From Magnetospirillum aberrantis SpK (GTDB lineage: Bacteria > Pseudomonadota > Alphaproteobacteria > Rhodospirillales > Magnetospirillaceae), in contig NZ_JAAIYP010000007.1 of NCBI RefSeq assembly GCF_011022235.1, positions 186,001 through 250,000 of the forward strand: DNA of 64,000 nt, given 5' to 3'. The notes under the pieces were generated by a model. That model did not search any database, was not told the DNA's origin, and was given only the letters and a program-made list of their open reading frames with translations. Position 1 is the first letter of the stretch, and every line of letters starts with the position of its first letter. Made by a program: the position numbers and the translations under genes. This document shows positions 32,864 through 45,157 of the stretch, in pieces.

Positions 32864-34690
32864 ATGGGGCACAGACCGGGAATCCGCCTGTATCTAGCGT
32901 TGCTGGTGATCGCCGCCTTCCTGCCGGTGGGGGGACTGGCGACGGCGGTATTCGTCTTGTCCTTGCGCTCCGATTACGAGGTGGCGTGGCAACGCGCAGA
33001 ATCCCGTGCCGCCTTTCTGGCGGCGGCGGTCCATACCCAGATGGACACCCTGGCCGGCACCTTGGACGTGCTGTCCGCCTCGCCCGACCTGCTGGCCGGC
33101 AACCTCGCCGCCTTCCACACCCAGGCCCGCGCCATCACCGGCGAACGGCTGGACGCGGTCTCGCTGGTCCGCCCCGACGGTCTGACCCTTCTCAACAGCC
33201 GGGTGCCGCCGGGCAAGCCCACGCCGGCGTTCTCGGTGCCCCAGGACGAAGTCTTGCGGGCCCTGGACCAGAACCGCACCATCGTCACCGCCATCTTCCA
33301 GGGCGCCTCGTCGAAACGTCCCATCTTCGCCATGATCAAGCCGGTGATGGTGCAAGGACGGCCGCACGCCCTGGCCGTCGGCATGTTCGCCAGCCGTTTC
33401 GATCCCTTGCTCAGTTGGGCCGAGGCGCCGTGGACCGTCGCCTTACTCGACAACACCGCCGCCCAGGTCGCCACCTTCCCGGAAAATTCAGGGATCGCGG
33501 CATTGCACGCACCTTTGGCCGAAGCCCTGGGCGACGAAACAAGCGACCGGGTGCATCTGAAGCTGGGCCCGACCGGCGCCCAGGTCGAGCACATGACGGT
33601 CCTTCAGACCATTCACGACACGGACTGGATTGCCCTGGCCGCCTTTCCGGCGGAAGCCATCGAGGCGCCGGCCCGACGCCATGCCCTGCTCTATGGCCTG
33701 GGGGCCCTGGCCCTGGCGGTTCCCGGCGTGATGCTGGCGCTGTGGCTGGGCATGCGGCTGGCCCGGTCCATGGGCGCCATGGCCCAGTTCGCCACCGCCA
33801 TGGGCACCGAACCGCCCCCCACCGACCTGCACCTGCCGACACTCAAGGGGGCGTGCCACGAATTGGACGTGGTGGCGGCGCAATTGGAACGGGCCGCCTG
33901 CGACATCGCCGCCCGCGACGCCCAGGTCCGCCAACAGCGCGACCTGGCAGAGGAAAACGCCATCCGCGTCGCCCGGAAATCCGAGGAACTGGCCCGTTCC
34001 AACGCCGAACTCGAACAATTCGCCTATGTCGCCTCGCACGATCTGCGCGAGCCGTTGCGCATGGTGTCCAGCTTCCTGACCCTGTTGGAACGCCGTCAGG
34101 GGGACAAGTTGGACGACGAAGCGCGCGAATTCCTGGATTTCGCCCGCGACGGCGCCTTGCGCATGGACCGCATGATCCTGGATTTGCTGCAATATTCCCG
34201 CGTCGGCCGGCAAGAAACCGTCGCCGAGATCGTGGACCTTGGCCATGTCGTCGCCCTGGCGGCCGAGGAATTGTCCACCACGATGGCCGAAGCCGGCGCC
34301 CAATTGCATGTGGACACGCCGTTGCCGCAGGTCATGGGCTGTCCCGGCGAGTTGGAACGCCTGTTTCTCAACCTGATCGGCAACGCCATCAAGTACCGGT
34401 CGCCCGACCGCGCCCCGGCGGTCAACGTCACGGCCAGCCCGGTGACCGAAGGCTGGCGCTTGACCGTGGCCGACAACGGCATCGGCATCGCCCCCGATTT
34501 CCACGACCAGATCTTCGCCCTGTTCAAGCGCCTGCACAGCCGCGACAGCTATGGCGGCAACGGCATCGGGCTGGCCATCTGCAAGAAGATCGTGGAACAC
34601 CACGGCGGCCGCATCTGGGTGGAATGCCGGCCCCAAGGCGGCAGCGCCTTCCATTTCATCCTGCCGTCGGCGCAAGCGGCTTCGGGTTGA
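32864..34690 (+). CDS. Membrane sensor histidine kinase
   Basis: A 608-residue kinase. Two membrane helices (about 8-33 and 268-292) enclose a periplasmic Cache-like domain, followed by a HAMP-like segment and coiled coil (about 293-380), HisKA with H392 in ASHDLREPLRMV, and HATPase with NLIGNAIKYRSPD, DNGIGIAPDF and GNGIGLAICKKIVEHHGG. The catalytic half resembles bacteriophytochrome-type kinases (LFKRLHSRDSYGG). No cognate regulator is adjacent; the CheY-like protein at 38346 is a possible but distant partner. Signal unknown. Confidence 0.9.
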   Translation: MGHRPGIRLYLALLVIAAFLPVGGLATAVFVLSLRSDYEVAWQRAESRAAFLAAAVHTQMDTLAGTLDVLSASPDLLAGNLAAFHTQARAITGERLDAVSLVRPDGLTLLNSRVPPGKPTPAFSVPQDEVLRALDQNRTIVTAIFQGASSKRPIFAMIKPVMVQGRPHALAVGMFASRFDPLLSWAEAPWTVALLDNTAAQVATFPENSGIAALHAPLAEALGDETSDRVHLKLGPTGAQVEHMTVLQTIHDTDWIALAAFPAEAIEAPARRHALLYGLGALALAVPGVMLALWLGMRLARSMGAMAQFATAMGTEPPPTDLHLPTLKGACHELDVVAAQLERAACDIAARDAQVRQQRDLAEENAIRVARKSEELARSNAELEQFAYVASHDLREPLRMVSSFLTLLERRQGDKLDDEAREFLDFARDGALRMDRMILDLLQYSRVGRQETVAEIVDLGHVVALAAEELSTTMAEAGAQLHVDTPLPQVMGCPGELERLFLNLIGNAIKYRSPDRAPAVNVTASPVTEGWRLTVADNGIGIAPDFHDQIFALFKRLHSRDSYGGNGIGLAICKKIVEHHGGRIWVECRPQGGSAFHFILPSAQAASG

Positions 34691-34767
34691 CCCTGCCTTG
34701 CCCTAGGCATGGTCGCCAAGAGTTGCCGGGCGTGCTAGGGTCGCCCCCCTACAGGATGGAGGACGCG

Positions 34768-35133
34768 ATGAAGCGGTGGTTGACGTTGGCCGCGACGGCC
34801 GTGCTGGCGGCCTGCGGCGACGGCGAAGTGACCGAGGTGGCCCGTTTCCCGTCACCGGTCGGCGGCTTGGACGCCGTGGTCGGCACCATGAAGGCCGGCG
34901 AGGCCGAACCGTTCCTGATCTCGATGACCAAGACCGGCGACAACCCCATCAAGGGAACCCGCGTGCTGATGGTGGACAAGAGCGCAGCCCCCAAGGTGGA
35001 ATGGCTGGACGCCGACCATCTGCGCATCATCTGCGACGGCGAGGCACGGGTCTGGAGCTACCGCAACTTCTGGACCAACGGCACCGCCACCGTGGCGGTC
35101 GGTCTGGATTGCGGCACCCAAGGCTGGCGCTAA
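34768..35133 (+). CDS. Small lipoprotein, unknown function
   Basis: A 121-residue protein with a lipoprotein signal peptide (MKRWLTLAATAVLAACGDG; lipobox LAAC, Cys16) and a mature domain with mostly beta-strand pattern (EVARFPSPVGGLDAVVGTMK, VEWLDADHLRIICDGEARV). Two more cysteines (IICDG and LDCGTQG) could form a disulfide. No family recognised. GGAGG precedes the ATG. It is followed after 4 bases by the LysE exporter gene. Confidence 0.7.
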   Translation: MKRWLTLAATAVLAACGDGEVTEVARFPSPVGGLDAVVGTMKAGEAEPFLISMTKTGDNPIKGTRVLMVDKSAAPKVEWLDADHLRIICDGEARVWSYRNFWTNGTATVAVGLDCGTQGWR

Positions 35134-35137
35134 GGGC

Positions 35138-35773
35138 ATGGATCACGGCGCCCTTCTGGGCCTCGGCCAGGTTTTGACTTTTCTAGGGGCGGCGGTGGCG
35201 GTGACGCTGGCGCCCGGTCCCGACAACCTGATGGTGCTGAGCCTGGGCGCCGCACGCGGCCCGAAAGCGGGCATGGCCTTCGGGATTGGTTGCGGCGTCG
35301 GCTGTCTCAGTCACACCGCCCTGGCGGCGGCGGGGGTCAGCGCGCTGATCGCCGCCTCGCCCACCGCCTTCCTGACGCTCAAGCTGGCCGGCGGACTGTA
35401 CCTGATCTGGCTGGGCATCCAGGTATTGCGCCATCCAGCCATGGACAAGGCCCCCGCCGCCATGACCGGCGACGCCCGCGCCCTGTTCCTGCGCGGGGTG
35501 CTGGCCAATGCGGTCAACCCCAAGGTCATCGTCTTCTTCCTGGCCTTCCTGCCGCAATTCGTGGTGGTGGAACGCGGCCAGACGGCGCTTCAAACCCTGG
35601 TGCTGGGCACGCTGTTCGCCCTTCAGGCGGCGGGACTGTTCGCGCTGGTCGGGTTGTTCGCCGGCCATCTGGGCCAAAGCCTGTCACGCCATCCGGCCGC
35701 CGGCCGCTGGCTGAACCGGCTGGCCGGCGCCACCTTCGTCGGCATCGGCGCCAAACTGGCACTGGGGCGCTGA
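35138..35773 (+). CDS. LysE/RhtB-family amino acid exporter
   Basis: A 211-residue inner-membrane protein with about six helices and the family signature: TLAPGPDNLMVLSLGAARGPKAG near the N-terminus, GCGVGCLSHTALAAAGVSAL, LKLAGGLYLIWLGIQVLR, and GVLANAVNPKVIVFFLAFLPQF. It should export a small amino acid or metabolite; substrate not predictable. It lies four bases after the lipoprotein gene. A strong terminator follows. Confidence 0.92.
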   Translation: MDHGALLGLGQVLTFLGAAVAVTLAPGPDNLMVLSLGAARGPKAGMAFGIGCGVGCLSHTALAAAGVSALIAASPTAFLTLKLAGGLYLIWLGIQVLRHPAMDKAPAAMTGDARALFLRGVLANAVNPKVIVFFLAFLPQFVVVERGQTALQTLVLGTLFALQAAGLFALVGLFAGHLGQSLSRHPAAGRWLNRLAGATFVGIGAKLALGR

Positions 35774-35783
35774 TAGTCGTTTC

Positions 35784-35819
35784 AGAAATTCCCGACCTGT
35801 GGTCGGAAATTTCTTTTTG
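35784..35819. terminator. Terminator after the LysE-type gene
   Basis: AGAAATTCCCGACC pairs with GGTCGGAAATTTCT (13 of 14) around TGT and runs into TTTTTG. It can serve the plus-strand operon; in the reverse direction only a short T-run is formed (AAATT side). Confidence 0.85.
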
Positions 35820-35920
35820 CCCCTCGCCGGACGTGGCCCTCCGGCCACTTGGCCGCGCCCGCAATGGCCGCAGACCGGTTCCGCGAGTCGGAACTTCGCG
35901 GAACCGGTATGATATTCGTT

Positions 35921-37351
35921 TCAGCCTTTGACGGTACGGCGCCGGGCCAGTTCGGTTTCGGCGCGACGCCGGTCCTCTTCGTTTAACAGCGCGTGCACTT
36001 CGTCGCGCTCTTTCGTGGTTTCTTCGCCCCCTTCGGCGGCAAGGGCCAGATAGACATAGGCAAGTACCAGATCGCGCCCGGTTCCCCGACCGTACCGGTA
36101 CATGAAGGACAGGTTGTTCTGCGCCTGGGGAACCCCCTGATCGGCGGCCGCATGGAACCAGCGCACGGCCTCGGCGTCGTCCTGGGGTATGCCGTGGCCG
36201 TCGCGTAGCATGGCCGCCAGCCATGTCTGGGCGTTGGTGTCGCCCGCCTCGGCCGCCTTGCGGTAAAAGGCAGCCGCCTGGGCCAGATCCTTGTGCACGC
36301 CCAGCCCCTCACGATACATGGCCGCCAAACTCCGCTGCGCGGCGGCGTTGCCTTGTTCGGCGGCCAACCGAAACCAATGCACCGCTTCCTGATAATCCCG
36401 CTTCGTTCCCTCACCGTCCCGCAACATGGTGCCCAGCCACAACCGGCATGACGCGTCACCTTGCATTGCCGCACGGCGATACCAGTGCACCGCCTGCCCC
36501 AAATCCTGATCGACGCCCCGCCCCTCGCGATAAAGGGTGGCCAGACGGCCTTGCGCCGCCGCGCTTCCCTGCTCTGCGGCCAGTCGGAACCACCGGGCCG
36601 CCTCGGCCTCGTCACGGGTTCCCGGCCCTTCGCTCAGGGCGATGCCCAGCCATGTCTGGGCACGCCCGTCACCCTGTTCCGCCGCCTTGCGATACAAAGC
36701 CACTGCCTGGACGGGGCCGCAATCGGCGACCTTGCCCTCGGAACACAAGACACCAAGCGACACCTGCGCCGGCAGGTGTCCCCCTTCCGCCGCCTTGCGC
36801 AACCATTTCGCCGCCTGAACCACATCCGGCGCCGTTCCGGTACCGTCCCGCAACGCGGCTCCCAACCAGGCGGCCCCCTCGACATCTCCCTGCTCGGCGG
36901 CCTTGCGCAGCCACGCGACCGCCTGGGCCGGGTCCTTGGGGCGCGCGGCACCGTTCCAGAAAGCCAACCCATATTGGGTCTGGGCCGGGGCATAGCCTTG
37001 CTCGGCCGCTTTTCGCAGCCACTCGACACCTTCGCCCCATTTGCCACGGACAACCTTGCCGTGCCGCAGCATCCGCCCCAGCATGGTCTGGGCCGCAGGG
37101 TCACCGGCTTCAGCCGCCTGACGGAACAGGATCATCGCCTGCGCAGCGTCGCGTTCCACCCCGTCGCCCAAGCGATAGCGTTCGCCCAAACGCCCAATGC
37201 ATTTGGGCACCCCGGCCCAGGCGGCGGCACGCAACGGCTCCAACGCCCCCGTGGCCAGTGCCCGTTCGCACGTTTCCTGCGGCGTCTCGGCGAACACCGC
37301 TCCGGGGACGAGAATTGCCAACACCAGAACGGTACGCCACAAACCTGCCAT
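35921..37351 (-). CDS. Secreted Sel1-repeat protein
   Basis: A 476-residue protein with signal peptide (MAGLWRTVLVLAILVPGAVFA) and about eleven Sel1-like TPR repeats of about 36 residues, each with the A..WL/F(R)KAAEQGxxxAQ.xLGxxxxxG pattern. Sel1 proteins are protein-protein interaction scaffolds; periplasmic location is expected. The C-terminus is charged (NEEDRRRAETELARRR). The repeated codons leave open frames on both strands here, which are not genes. Convergent with the LysE gene; the ribB end lies 88 bases upstream. Confidence 0.9.
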   Translation of the reverse strand: MAGLWRTVLVLAILVPGAVFAETPQETCERALATGALEPLRAAAWAGVPKCIGRLGERYRLGDGVERDAAQAMILFRQAAEAGDPAAQTMLGRMLRHGKVVRGKWGEGVEWLRKAAEQGYAPAQTQYGLAFWNGAARPKDPAQAVAWLRKAAEQGDVEGAAWLGAALRDGTGTAPDVVQAAKWLRKAAEGGHLPAQVSLGVLCSEGKVADCGPVQAVALYRKAAEQGDGRAQTWLGIALSEGPGTRDEAEAARWFRLAAEQGSAAAQGRLATLYREGRGVDQDLGQAVHWYRRAAMQGDASCRLWLGTMLRDGEGTKRDYQEAVHWFRLAAEQGNAAAQRSLAAMYREGLGVHKDLAQAAAFYRKAAEAGDTNAQTWLAAMLRDGHGIPQDDAEAVRWFHAAADQGVPQAQNNLSFMYRYGRGTGRDLVLAYVYLALAAEGGEETTKERDEVHALLNEEDRRRAETELARRRTVKG

Positions 37352-37439
37352 CGATCCACCTATCGCGGAATGACAGCCAAAGACGATACAACCATTGGAA
37401 TTAAATTCAAGGCGGGGCCAGTGCCCCGCCTTGCCATGG

Positions 37440-38057
37440 TCACGCCGCCGCGCGCTCGGCCACATAGGCGATCAGGTCGGCGATGGTGACGATCACCAGA
37501 CCATGAAGGCGGGCGTAATCCGTGACCTGTTTCCCGCGCGCCATGGTGCCGTCGGGATTCATCAGCTCGCACAAGACCCCGGCCGGCGTCAAACCGGCCA
37601 ACCGCGCCAGTTCCACCGAGGCTTCGGTGTGGCCGGGACGTTCGCGCACGCCACCGGCGCGGGCGATCAACGGAAAGACATGGCCGGGGCTGACCACCCG
37701 CACGTCACCGTTCCCCGAAGCCAGGGCGGCCCGGATGGTCGCCACCCGGTCGGCGGCGGAAACCCCGGTGGTGACACCGCTTCGCGCCTCGATGGATTGG
37801 GTGAAGGCGGTGCCATAGCGCGAGCCGTTGTCCGCGACCATGGGCGACAGGCCCAGTTCAGCGGCCTTGGCCGGAGTCAGGCACAAACAGACGATGCCGC
37901 TGCCGTCGCGGATCATGCGGGCCATGATGGCGTCGTCGACGCTTTCGGCGGCGCAGATCAGGTCGGCCTCGTTCTCGCGGTCGGCGTCGTCCTGCACCAG
38001 GATCGGACGGCCGGCACGCAATTCCGCCAAAGCGGCGGCGATCGGGGAAGGGGACAT
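37440..38057 (-). CDS. ribB: 3,4-dihydroxy-2-butanone 4-phosphate synthase RibB
   Basis: A 205-residue single-domain RibB that makes dihydroxybutanone phosphate and formate from ribulose 5-phosphate for riboflavin synthesis. It has [18 protein letters not shown], the substrate-binding [13 protein letters not shown] and [25 protein letters not shown] and [14 protein letters not shown], all catalytic acidic and His residues in place. No GTP cyclohydrolase II domain is fused. The ATG with AAGGAGCG upstream is chosen. An FMN riboswitch precedes it. Confidence 0.95.
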   Translation of the reverse strand: MSPSPIAAALAELRAGRPILVQDDADRENEADLICAAESVDDAIMARMIRDGSGIVCLCLTPAKAAELGLSPMVADNGSRYGTAFTQSIEARSGVTTGVSAADRVATIRAALASGNGDVRVVSPGHVFPLIARAGGVRERPGHTEASVELARLAGLTPAGVLCELMNPDGTMARGKQVTDYARLHGLVIVTIADLIAYVAERAAA

Positions 38058-38157
38058 GTGAAACGCTCCTTGGTCCTTGCGGTTGTCAGAGCGCTTCCGG
38101 GCATAGACACGGGTTCCCGCCCCGAGCCCAAGCGGCACGAGGAAGGAGCCTTGCCAT

Positions 38158-38302
38158 CTTCTTTCATCCGGACTGTGACCGTCGGCGCCAGCATTCGACT
38201 GGCTCTGCTGACCCGGTGGCCGAAACCACCGGCGCTCGCGGGCTCGCGCGGGTTTCCCCGCGCCTACCGCCGGTGGGGAATTCCGCCCCGCCCTGAAGAC
38301 GC
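38158..38302 (-). ncRNA. FMN riboswitch (RFN element) upstream of ribB
   Basis: On the minus strand the segment begins CTTCAGGGCGGGGCGGAATT, continues CCCACCGGCGGTAGGCGCGG, and ends ACGGTCACAGTCCGGATG followed by AAAGAAGA, the conserved RFN sequence blocks in order. It lies about 100 bases upstream of the ribB ATG, so FMN should turn ribB off. Boundaries approximate. Confidence 0.93.
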
Positions 38303-38345
38303 GGAGCGCACTATAGCGCCCATCCCCCCAGGAACCAGGAAAAAA

Positions 38346-38801
38346 TCAGGAGAACACCAGATCGGGCTCGCCCTCGCTGTCCGACTGGGCGCGGGTCTTG
38401 TCGCGAACCGCCATGGCTTCGGCCAGATAGGACGAGAACCCCTTGGGATTGAACGGTTTGACCAGATAGCCGGCGGCCTTCAGCGTCTTGGCCTTGGACA
38501 GCAGGTGGGCATCCTTGTTGCCGGTGAAGATGAACACCGGCGTCGCCGCCAGCAACGGATCCATGGCCGAGCGCACGCCCCCCAACAGCGACAGCCCGTC
38601 CACCGGGTCCATCTCCAGGTCGCACAGCACCAGACTGGGACGTTTCTGGCACACCAGCCGCAACCCTTCGGCGCCGTCGCTGGCCCCCCACACCTCCTCG
38701 GCGCCCATGTTGGTCAACAGACGCAGCAAAAGGGCTCGGGTGGTGTCGTCGTCCTCGACCACCACGGCATGCAGATCGTTGCGATGGAAACGTGCCAGCA
38801 T
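38346..38801 (-). CDS. CheY-like single-domain response regulator
   Basis: A 151-residue receiver-only protein: acidic pocket E16/D17/D18 (VVVEDDDTT), phosphoacceptor D61 in LVLCDLEM, T93 in FIFTGN and K115 in GYLVKPFN. It ends with a charged tail and no output domain. It could act by protein contact or as a phosphate relay. No kinase is adjacent. It reads away from the FMN riboswitch of the ribB gene, with its stop 44 bases upstream of it on the same strand, so read-through into ribB is possible. Confidence 0.88.
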   Translation of the reverse strand: MLARFHRNDLHAVVVEDDDTTRALLLRLLTNMGAEEVWGASDGAEGLRLVCQKRPSLVLCDLEMDPVDGLSLLGGVRSAMDPLLAATPVFIFTGNKDAHLLSKAKTLKAAGYLVKPFNPKGFSSYLAEAMAVRDKTRAQSDSEGEPDLVFS

Positions 38802-38838
38802 GAAGAACTTATACCAAAGTTGTATTCAGCGATCCACC

Positions 38839-39585
38839 CTAGCGCGCATCGCGGAACCGGAAATCCAATCGCACGGAAAACGGCGCCTTGGCCTTGAGTG
38901 CCGGCGGCAACCGCACCGGCTGGGCCTTGCGGATAGCCGACAAAAAGGCGTCAACCGTGCGTCGCCGCACGTCGCCGGGGGGCAGGCTTTGGTAACCGTC
39001 GAACACCGCCCCCGGATTCCACGGCCGTCGCGCGTCATACAAATCGGCGAAATAACCGTCGGCGCCCACGGTGACGGTGACGCGGACATCGGCCTTGTCA
39101 TAGGCGGAAAGCTCACGCGGCGGCGACCAATGACGCAGCACCTGCCCCAGCACGAAATCGCGCTCGTTCTGGGTGACCGGTTCGGGCTTCTTGGGCTTGG
39201 GTTTGGCGTCGGGACGGGCGACGACCGGCGCCTCGTCGCCGCGCTCTTTCTGTTTGGGCGTGCTGGAACGCTGCGCCAGCATGCCTTCCTCGAGTTGGGG
39301 AATGGGCGCCCCCGTCTCAGGGGCCGGCGACGGAGGCGGCGACGGAGGCTTGTCCTTTGGCGCTTCCGGCGGCTTGGCCGGTGCGGGTGGCGGCGGCATC
39401 GGCGCCAGATCGACGACCATCGCCCGCTCGCCATCGTCTTGGTGTTCGGGCACGGGAAAGCCCAGCCACGCCAATCCCAGCAACAGGTGCAGCGCCGCTG
39501 ACAACAGCAACGGCATCCAGGCCTTGCGGCGGTTGTCGCGGGGAAGGTCGATCACGGGGGCGGCAAGCATGATGGCGCGCACCAT
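38839..39585 (-). CDS. TonB/TolA-like energy-transducer protein
   Basis: A 248-residue protein with TonB architecture: a short cytoplasmic N-terminus, one membrane helix (about 24-43, WMPLLLSAALHLLLGLAWL with the TonB-type His), a Pro/Lys-rich periplasmic spacer (about 62-140, APMPPPPAPAKPPEAPKD), and a C-terminal domain like TonB/TolA (VRVTVTVGADGYFADLY..., TVDAFLSAIRKAQP). No ExbB/ExbD genes are near. It might energise an outer-membrane receptor or belong to a Tol-like system. The ATG at 39570 is an alternative start. Confidence 0.65.
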   Translation of the reverse strand: MVRAIMLAAPVIDLPRDNRRKAWMPLLLSAALHLLLGLAWLGFPVPEHQDDGERAMVVDLAPMPPPPAPAKPPEAPKDKPPSPPPSPAPETGAPIPQLEEGMLAQRSSTPKQKERGDEAPVVARPDAKPKPKKPEPVTQNERDFVLGQVLRHWSPPRELSAYDKADVRVTVTVGADGYFADLYDARRPWNPGAVFDGYQSLPPGDVRRRTVDAFLSAIRKAQPVRLPPALKAKAPFSVRLDFRFRDAR

Positions 39586-39617
39586 AAGCCCAACGCCCCG
39601 TCACGGGGAAGAGGGGT

Positions 39618-40166
39618 TCAGCGCGGCCGGGCCGGGTTTCCCATCACCGTCATGCCGGCCGGGACATCGTGGGTGACCACCGCCCCCGCTCCCACCACCG
39701 CTTCGTCCTCGATGGTGACGCCGGGCAGGATGATGGCGCCACCGCCGATCCACACCCGCGCGCCGATGGAAATGGGACGGCCGAATTCCACGCCTTGGGC
39801 ACGGGTGCACGGATCGCGCGGATGGTCGGTGGTCAATATCTGCACCCCCGGCCCGATCTGGGTGCCGGCACCGATGGAAACCGGAGCCACGTCCAGGATG
39901 ACGCAGTTGAAGTTCAGGAAAGCACCGGCACCCAGACGGATGTTGAAACCGCAATCACAATGAAACGGCGGCAGGATGTCCGCTCCCTCGCCCACCGCGG
40001 CCAGCCGTTCAAGCAGCATGCTACGCCGCACCTCGGGCGGCACCGCCAGCGAGGCATTGTAGCGCGACAGCCAACGATGGGTGGCCAACAGCTTGGACTG
40101 AATTTCCGGCGTGTGGACCGAGAACGGTTCGCCCGCACACATCTTCTCGAACTCACCCGGCGCCAT
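39618..40166 (-). CDS. Maltose/galactoside O-acetyltransferase-like protein
   Basis: A 182-residue left-handed beta-helix acetyltransferase. The N-terminal helix region matches the Maa type (PGEFEKMCAGEPFSVHTPE), then hexapeptide repeats with ILPPFHCDCGFNIRLGAGAF, the catalytic His in TTDHPRD, and VWIGGGAIILPGVTIEDEAVVGAGAVV. It transfers acetyl from acetyl-CoA to a sugar hydroxyl; the sugar is unknown. GGGGGA precedes the ATG chosen. Confidence 0.88.
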   Translation of the reverse strand: MAPGEFEKMCAGEPFSVHTPEIQSKLLATHRWLSRYNASLAVPPEVRRSMLLERLAAVGEGADILPPFHCDCGFNIRLGAGAFLNFNCVILDVAPVSIGAGTQIGPGVQILTTDHPRDPCTRAQGVEFGRPISIGARVWIGGGAIILPGVTIEDEAVVGAGAVVTHDVPAGMTVMGNPARPR

Positions 40167-40235
40167 GGCGTCCCCCATCCGACAGACAAAGGGAAAGGGG
40201 TGGAAAGAAGCCTTCTTCCCACCCCCGTCTTTCAC

Positions 40236-42920
<2,685 letters not shown>

Positions 42921-43003
42921 GGCACGTTCCCTCGTCCGGTGGACAAAGCACGGGCGACCCCGGCCGGGGCACCCGTACCGCTGCGAAATCGTGACCCTTT
43001 TCG

Positions 43004-43033
43004 CCCCCAAAAGACAGATGGTTTTTTTGGGGG
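43004..43033. terminator. Inverted repeat downstream of glyS
   Basis: CCCCCAAAA and TTTTGGGGG pair over 9 bp around a 12-base loop, in the gap between glyS and ppdK. It may end glyS transcription or attenuate read-through into ppdK. No separate T-run follows the stem on the minus strand. Confidence 0.4.
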
Positions 43034-43084
43034 AAAGGGGCACGCGGACAAAGGTTCTTCCCTTGCCCGTCCCCCCTTGGAAAA

Positions 43085-45154
43085 TCAGCCCTCGATCTTG
43101 GCGAAATCGGCGACCTCGCCCATGGCCGCGCCGATTTCCGCCAGAAGCTTAAGGCGGTTGGTTCGAATAGCCGGCTGATCGGTGTTCACCGTCACCTTGT
43201 CGAAGAAGGCGTCCACCGGCCGGCGCAGGCGGGCCAGGGCGGCCATGGCGTCGGCGAACTTCTCGGCCCGCAACGCATGGCCGGCGCTGGCGCGCACTTC
43301 GGCCAGGGCGGCATGAAGCGCACGCTCCTCGTCCTGGACCAGCGCCTCGGCATCGGCCGGGCCGGCATAGGCGGTGGCGTCCTTCTTTTCCTCGATGCGC
43401 ACGATATTGGCGGCACGGCGATAGGCCACCAGCAGATTGGCGCCGTCATCCGAGCCGAGGAAGTCGCCCAGCGCCTCGACACGGGCCAACAGCCGGACCA
43501 GATCGTCCTCGTCGCCAAGGCCGAACACCGCGTTGACCAGATCGTGGCGCACGCCCTTTTCCCTGAGATGCACCTTGAGACGGTCGGCGAAGAACTCCAT
43601 CAGGTCCTCGGCCACCCGCCTGGGATCCCCCGACAGCGTGCCCGGCTTGTACTGGGCGTGGGCGAACTGGAACAGGGTGAACAGCGGCAGACGCAGACCG
43701 TTCTCGACCACCAGACGGATGACCCCCAGCGCCGCGCGGCGCAGGGCGAAGGGGTCCTTGGAGCCGGTCGGCTTTTCGTCGATGGCGAAGAAACCGACAA
43801 GGCTGTCGATCTTGTCGGCCAGCGAGGCACAGACGCTGACCGGCGCTGTCGGAACCTTGTCCGACGGCCCCAGCGGCGAATAATGCTCGGCGACGGCGTC
43901 GGCCACCGCCGGTGCCTCGCCATCGTTCAGGGCGTAATAACGGCCCATGACGCCTTGAAGCTCGGGGAACTCGCCCACCATCTCGGTGGACAAATCCGCC
44001 TTGGCCAGTTCGGCGGCGCGTTCGGCGTCGTGGGCGCTGGCGCCTTCGACAAAGGCGGTCAGGTGACGGGCCAGCACCTTCATGCGCTCGACCTTGTCGG
44101 CCATGGTGCCCAGACGCGCATAGAACAACCGTTCCGCCAGCTTGGGCAGACGGGAATCAAGACGGGCCTTGCGGTCGGTGTCCCAGAAGAAGGCCGCGTC
44201 GGACAGCCGGGCGCGCAGCACGCGCTCGTTGCCCGCCACGATGGCGGCACCGTCGTCGCCGGCCTCCATGTTCGAGGTGACCAGGAAGCGCGGCGCAAGC
44301 TTGTCGCCGTTCATCAGCGAGAAGTACTTCTGGTGCGCCCGCATGGAGGTGATCAACACCTCTTGCGGCACGCCCATGAACTTGTCGTCGATGGTGCCCA
44401 CCAAGACGTTGGGCAATTCCACCAGACCGGTGACCTCGGCCAGCAAACCGTCGTCGGCGCGCAAGCTCAGACCTTCGCGGGCGGCGGCGGCTTCGGCCTG
44501 GGCCAGGATGGAATGGCGGCGTTCGATCGGGTCGAGAACCACCTTGGCGGCGGCCAGCTTGGCTGCGTAATCGGCGAAATCCTTGACCGCGAACTCGGCC
44601 GGAGCCAGGAAGCGGTGACCGCGCGACACGTTGCCGGCGCTGATCGGGCCAAAGGTCACCGGCACCACGGCGCCGTCGAACAGGCACAGGATGGATTGCA
44701 GCGGCCGCACCCAGCGCACGGAATTGGCGCCCCAACGTTGCGACTTGGGCCAGGGGAAGTCGGCCAGGGCGGCCTCGATCACTTCCTTGGCCACCTCCAC
44801 GGTGGCGCGGCCCTTCTTGTTGATCACCGCGAAATAGAACACGCCCTTGCCGGTGTCGCGCTGCTCCAGTTCGTCGAGTTTGAGGCCGGAGGAAGCCAGG
44901 AAGCCGTTCAACGCCTGTTCCGGGGCGCCGACACGGGGGCCGCGCTTTTCCTCGGACACATCGGGACCGGCCACCGGCAGACCCTCGACCACCAGCACCA
45001 GACGGCGGGGCGTGACATAGGTGCGCACGCCCTGACCGCTCAGGCCATTCTTGCCCAGGCCGTCCACCACCAGACGCTGAAGGTCCTCGGCGGCGCGGGC
45101 CTGCATACGGGCGGGGATTTCTTCCGAGAAGATTTCAAGCAGCAACTCGGCCAT
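43085..45154 (-). CDS. glyS: Glycyl-tRNA synthetase beta subunit
   Basis: A 689-residue beta subunit of the heterotetrameric glycyl-tRNA synthetase, of normal length. The N-terminus [18 protein letters not shown], the [13 protein letters not shown] segment, RGHRFLAP, the HD-like central part and the C-terminal anticodon-binding KxTVNTD region ([19 protein letters not shown]) are recognisable. It lies 3 bases downstream of glyQ, transcribed in the same operon; the two subunits act together in the cytoplasm. Confidence 0.96.
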   Translation of the reverse strand: MAELLLEIFSEEIPARMQARAAEDLQRLVVDGLGKNGLSGQGVRTYVTPRRLVLVVEGLPVAGPDVSEEKRGPRVGAPEQALNGFLASSGLKLDELEQRDTGKGVFYFAVINKKGRATVEVAKEVIEAALADFPWPKSQRWGANSVRWVRPLQSILCLFDGAVVPVTFGPISAGNVSRGHRFLAPAEFAVKDFADYAAKLAAAKVVLDPIERRHSILAQAEAAAAREGLSLRADDGLLAEVTGLVELPNVLVGTIDDKFMGVPQEVLITSMRAHQKYFSLMNGDKLAPRFLVTSNMEAGDDGAAIVAGNERVLRARLSDAAFFWDTDRKARLDSRLPKLAERLFYARLGTMADKVERMKVLARHLTAFVEGASAHDAERAAELAKADLSTEMVGEFPELQGVMGRYYALNDGEAPAVADAVAEHYSPLGPSDKVPTAPVSVCASLADKIDSLVGFFAIDEKPTGSKDPFALRRAALGVIRLVVENGLRLPLFTLFQFAHAQYKPGTLSGDPRRVAEDLMEFFADRLKVHLREKGVRHDLVNAVFGLGDEDDLVRLLARVEALGDFLGSDDGANLLVAYRRAANIVRIEEKKDATAYAGPADAEALVQDEERALHAALAEVRASAGHALRAEKFADAMAALARLRRPVDAFFDKVTVNTDQPAIRTNRLKLLAEIGAAMGEVADFAKIEG

Positions 45155-45157
45155 GGC

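Noticed and set aside
35983-37404. Several long frames on both strands across the Sel1 gene
   Set aside because: They arise from the periodic Sel1 codon pattern; only one frame has a signal peptide and the repeat consensus.
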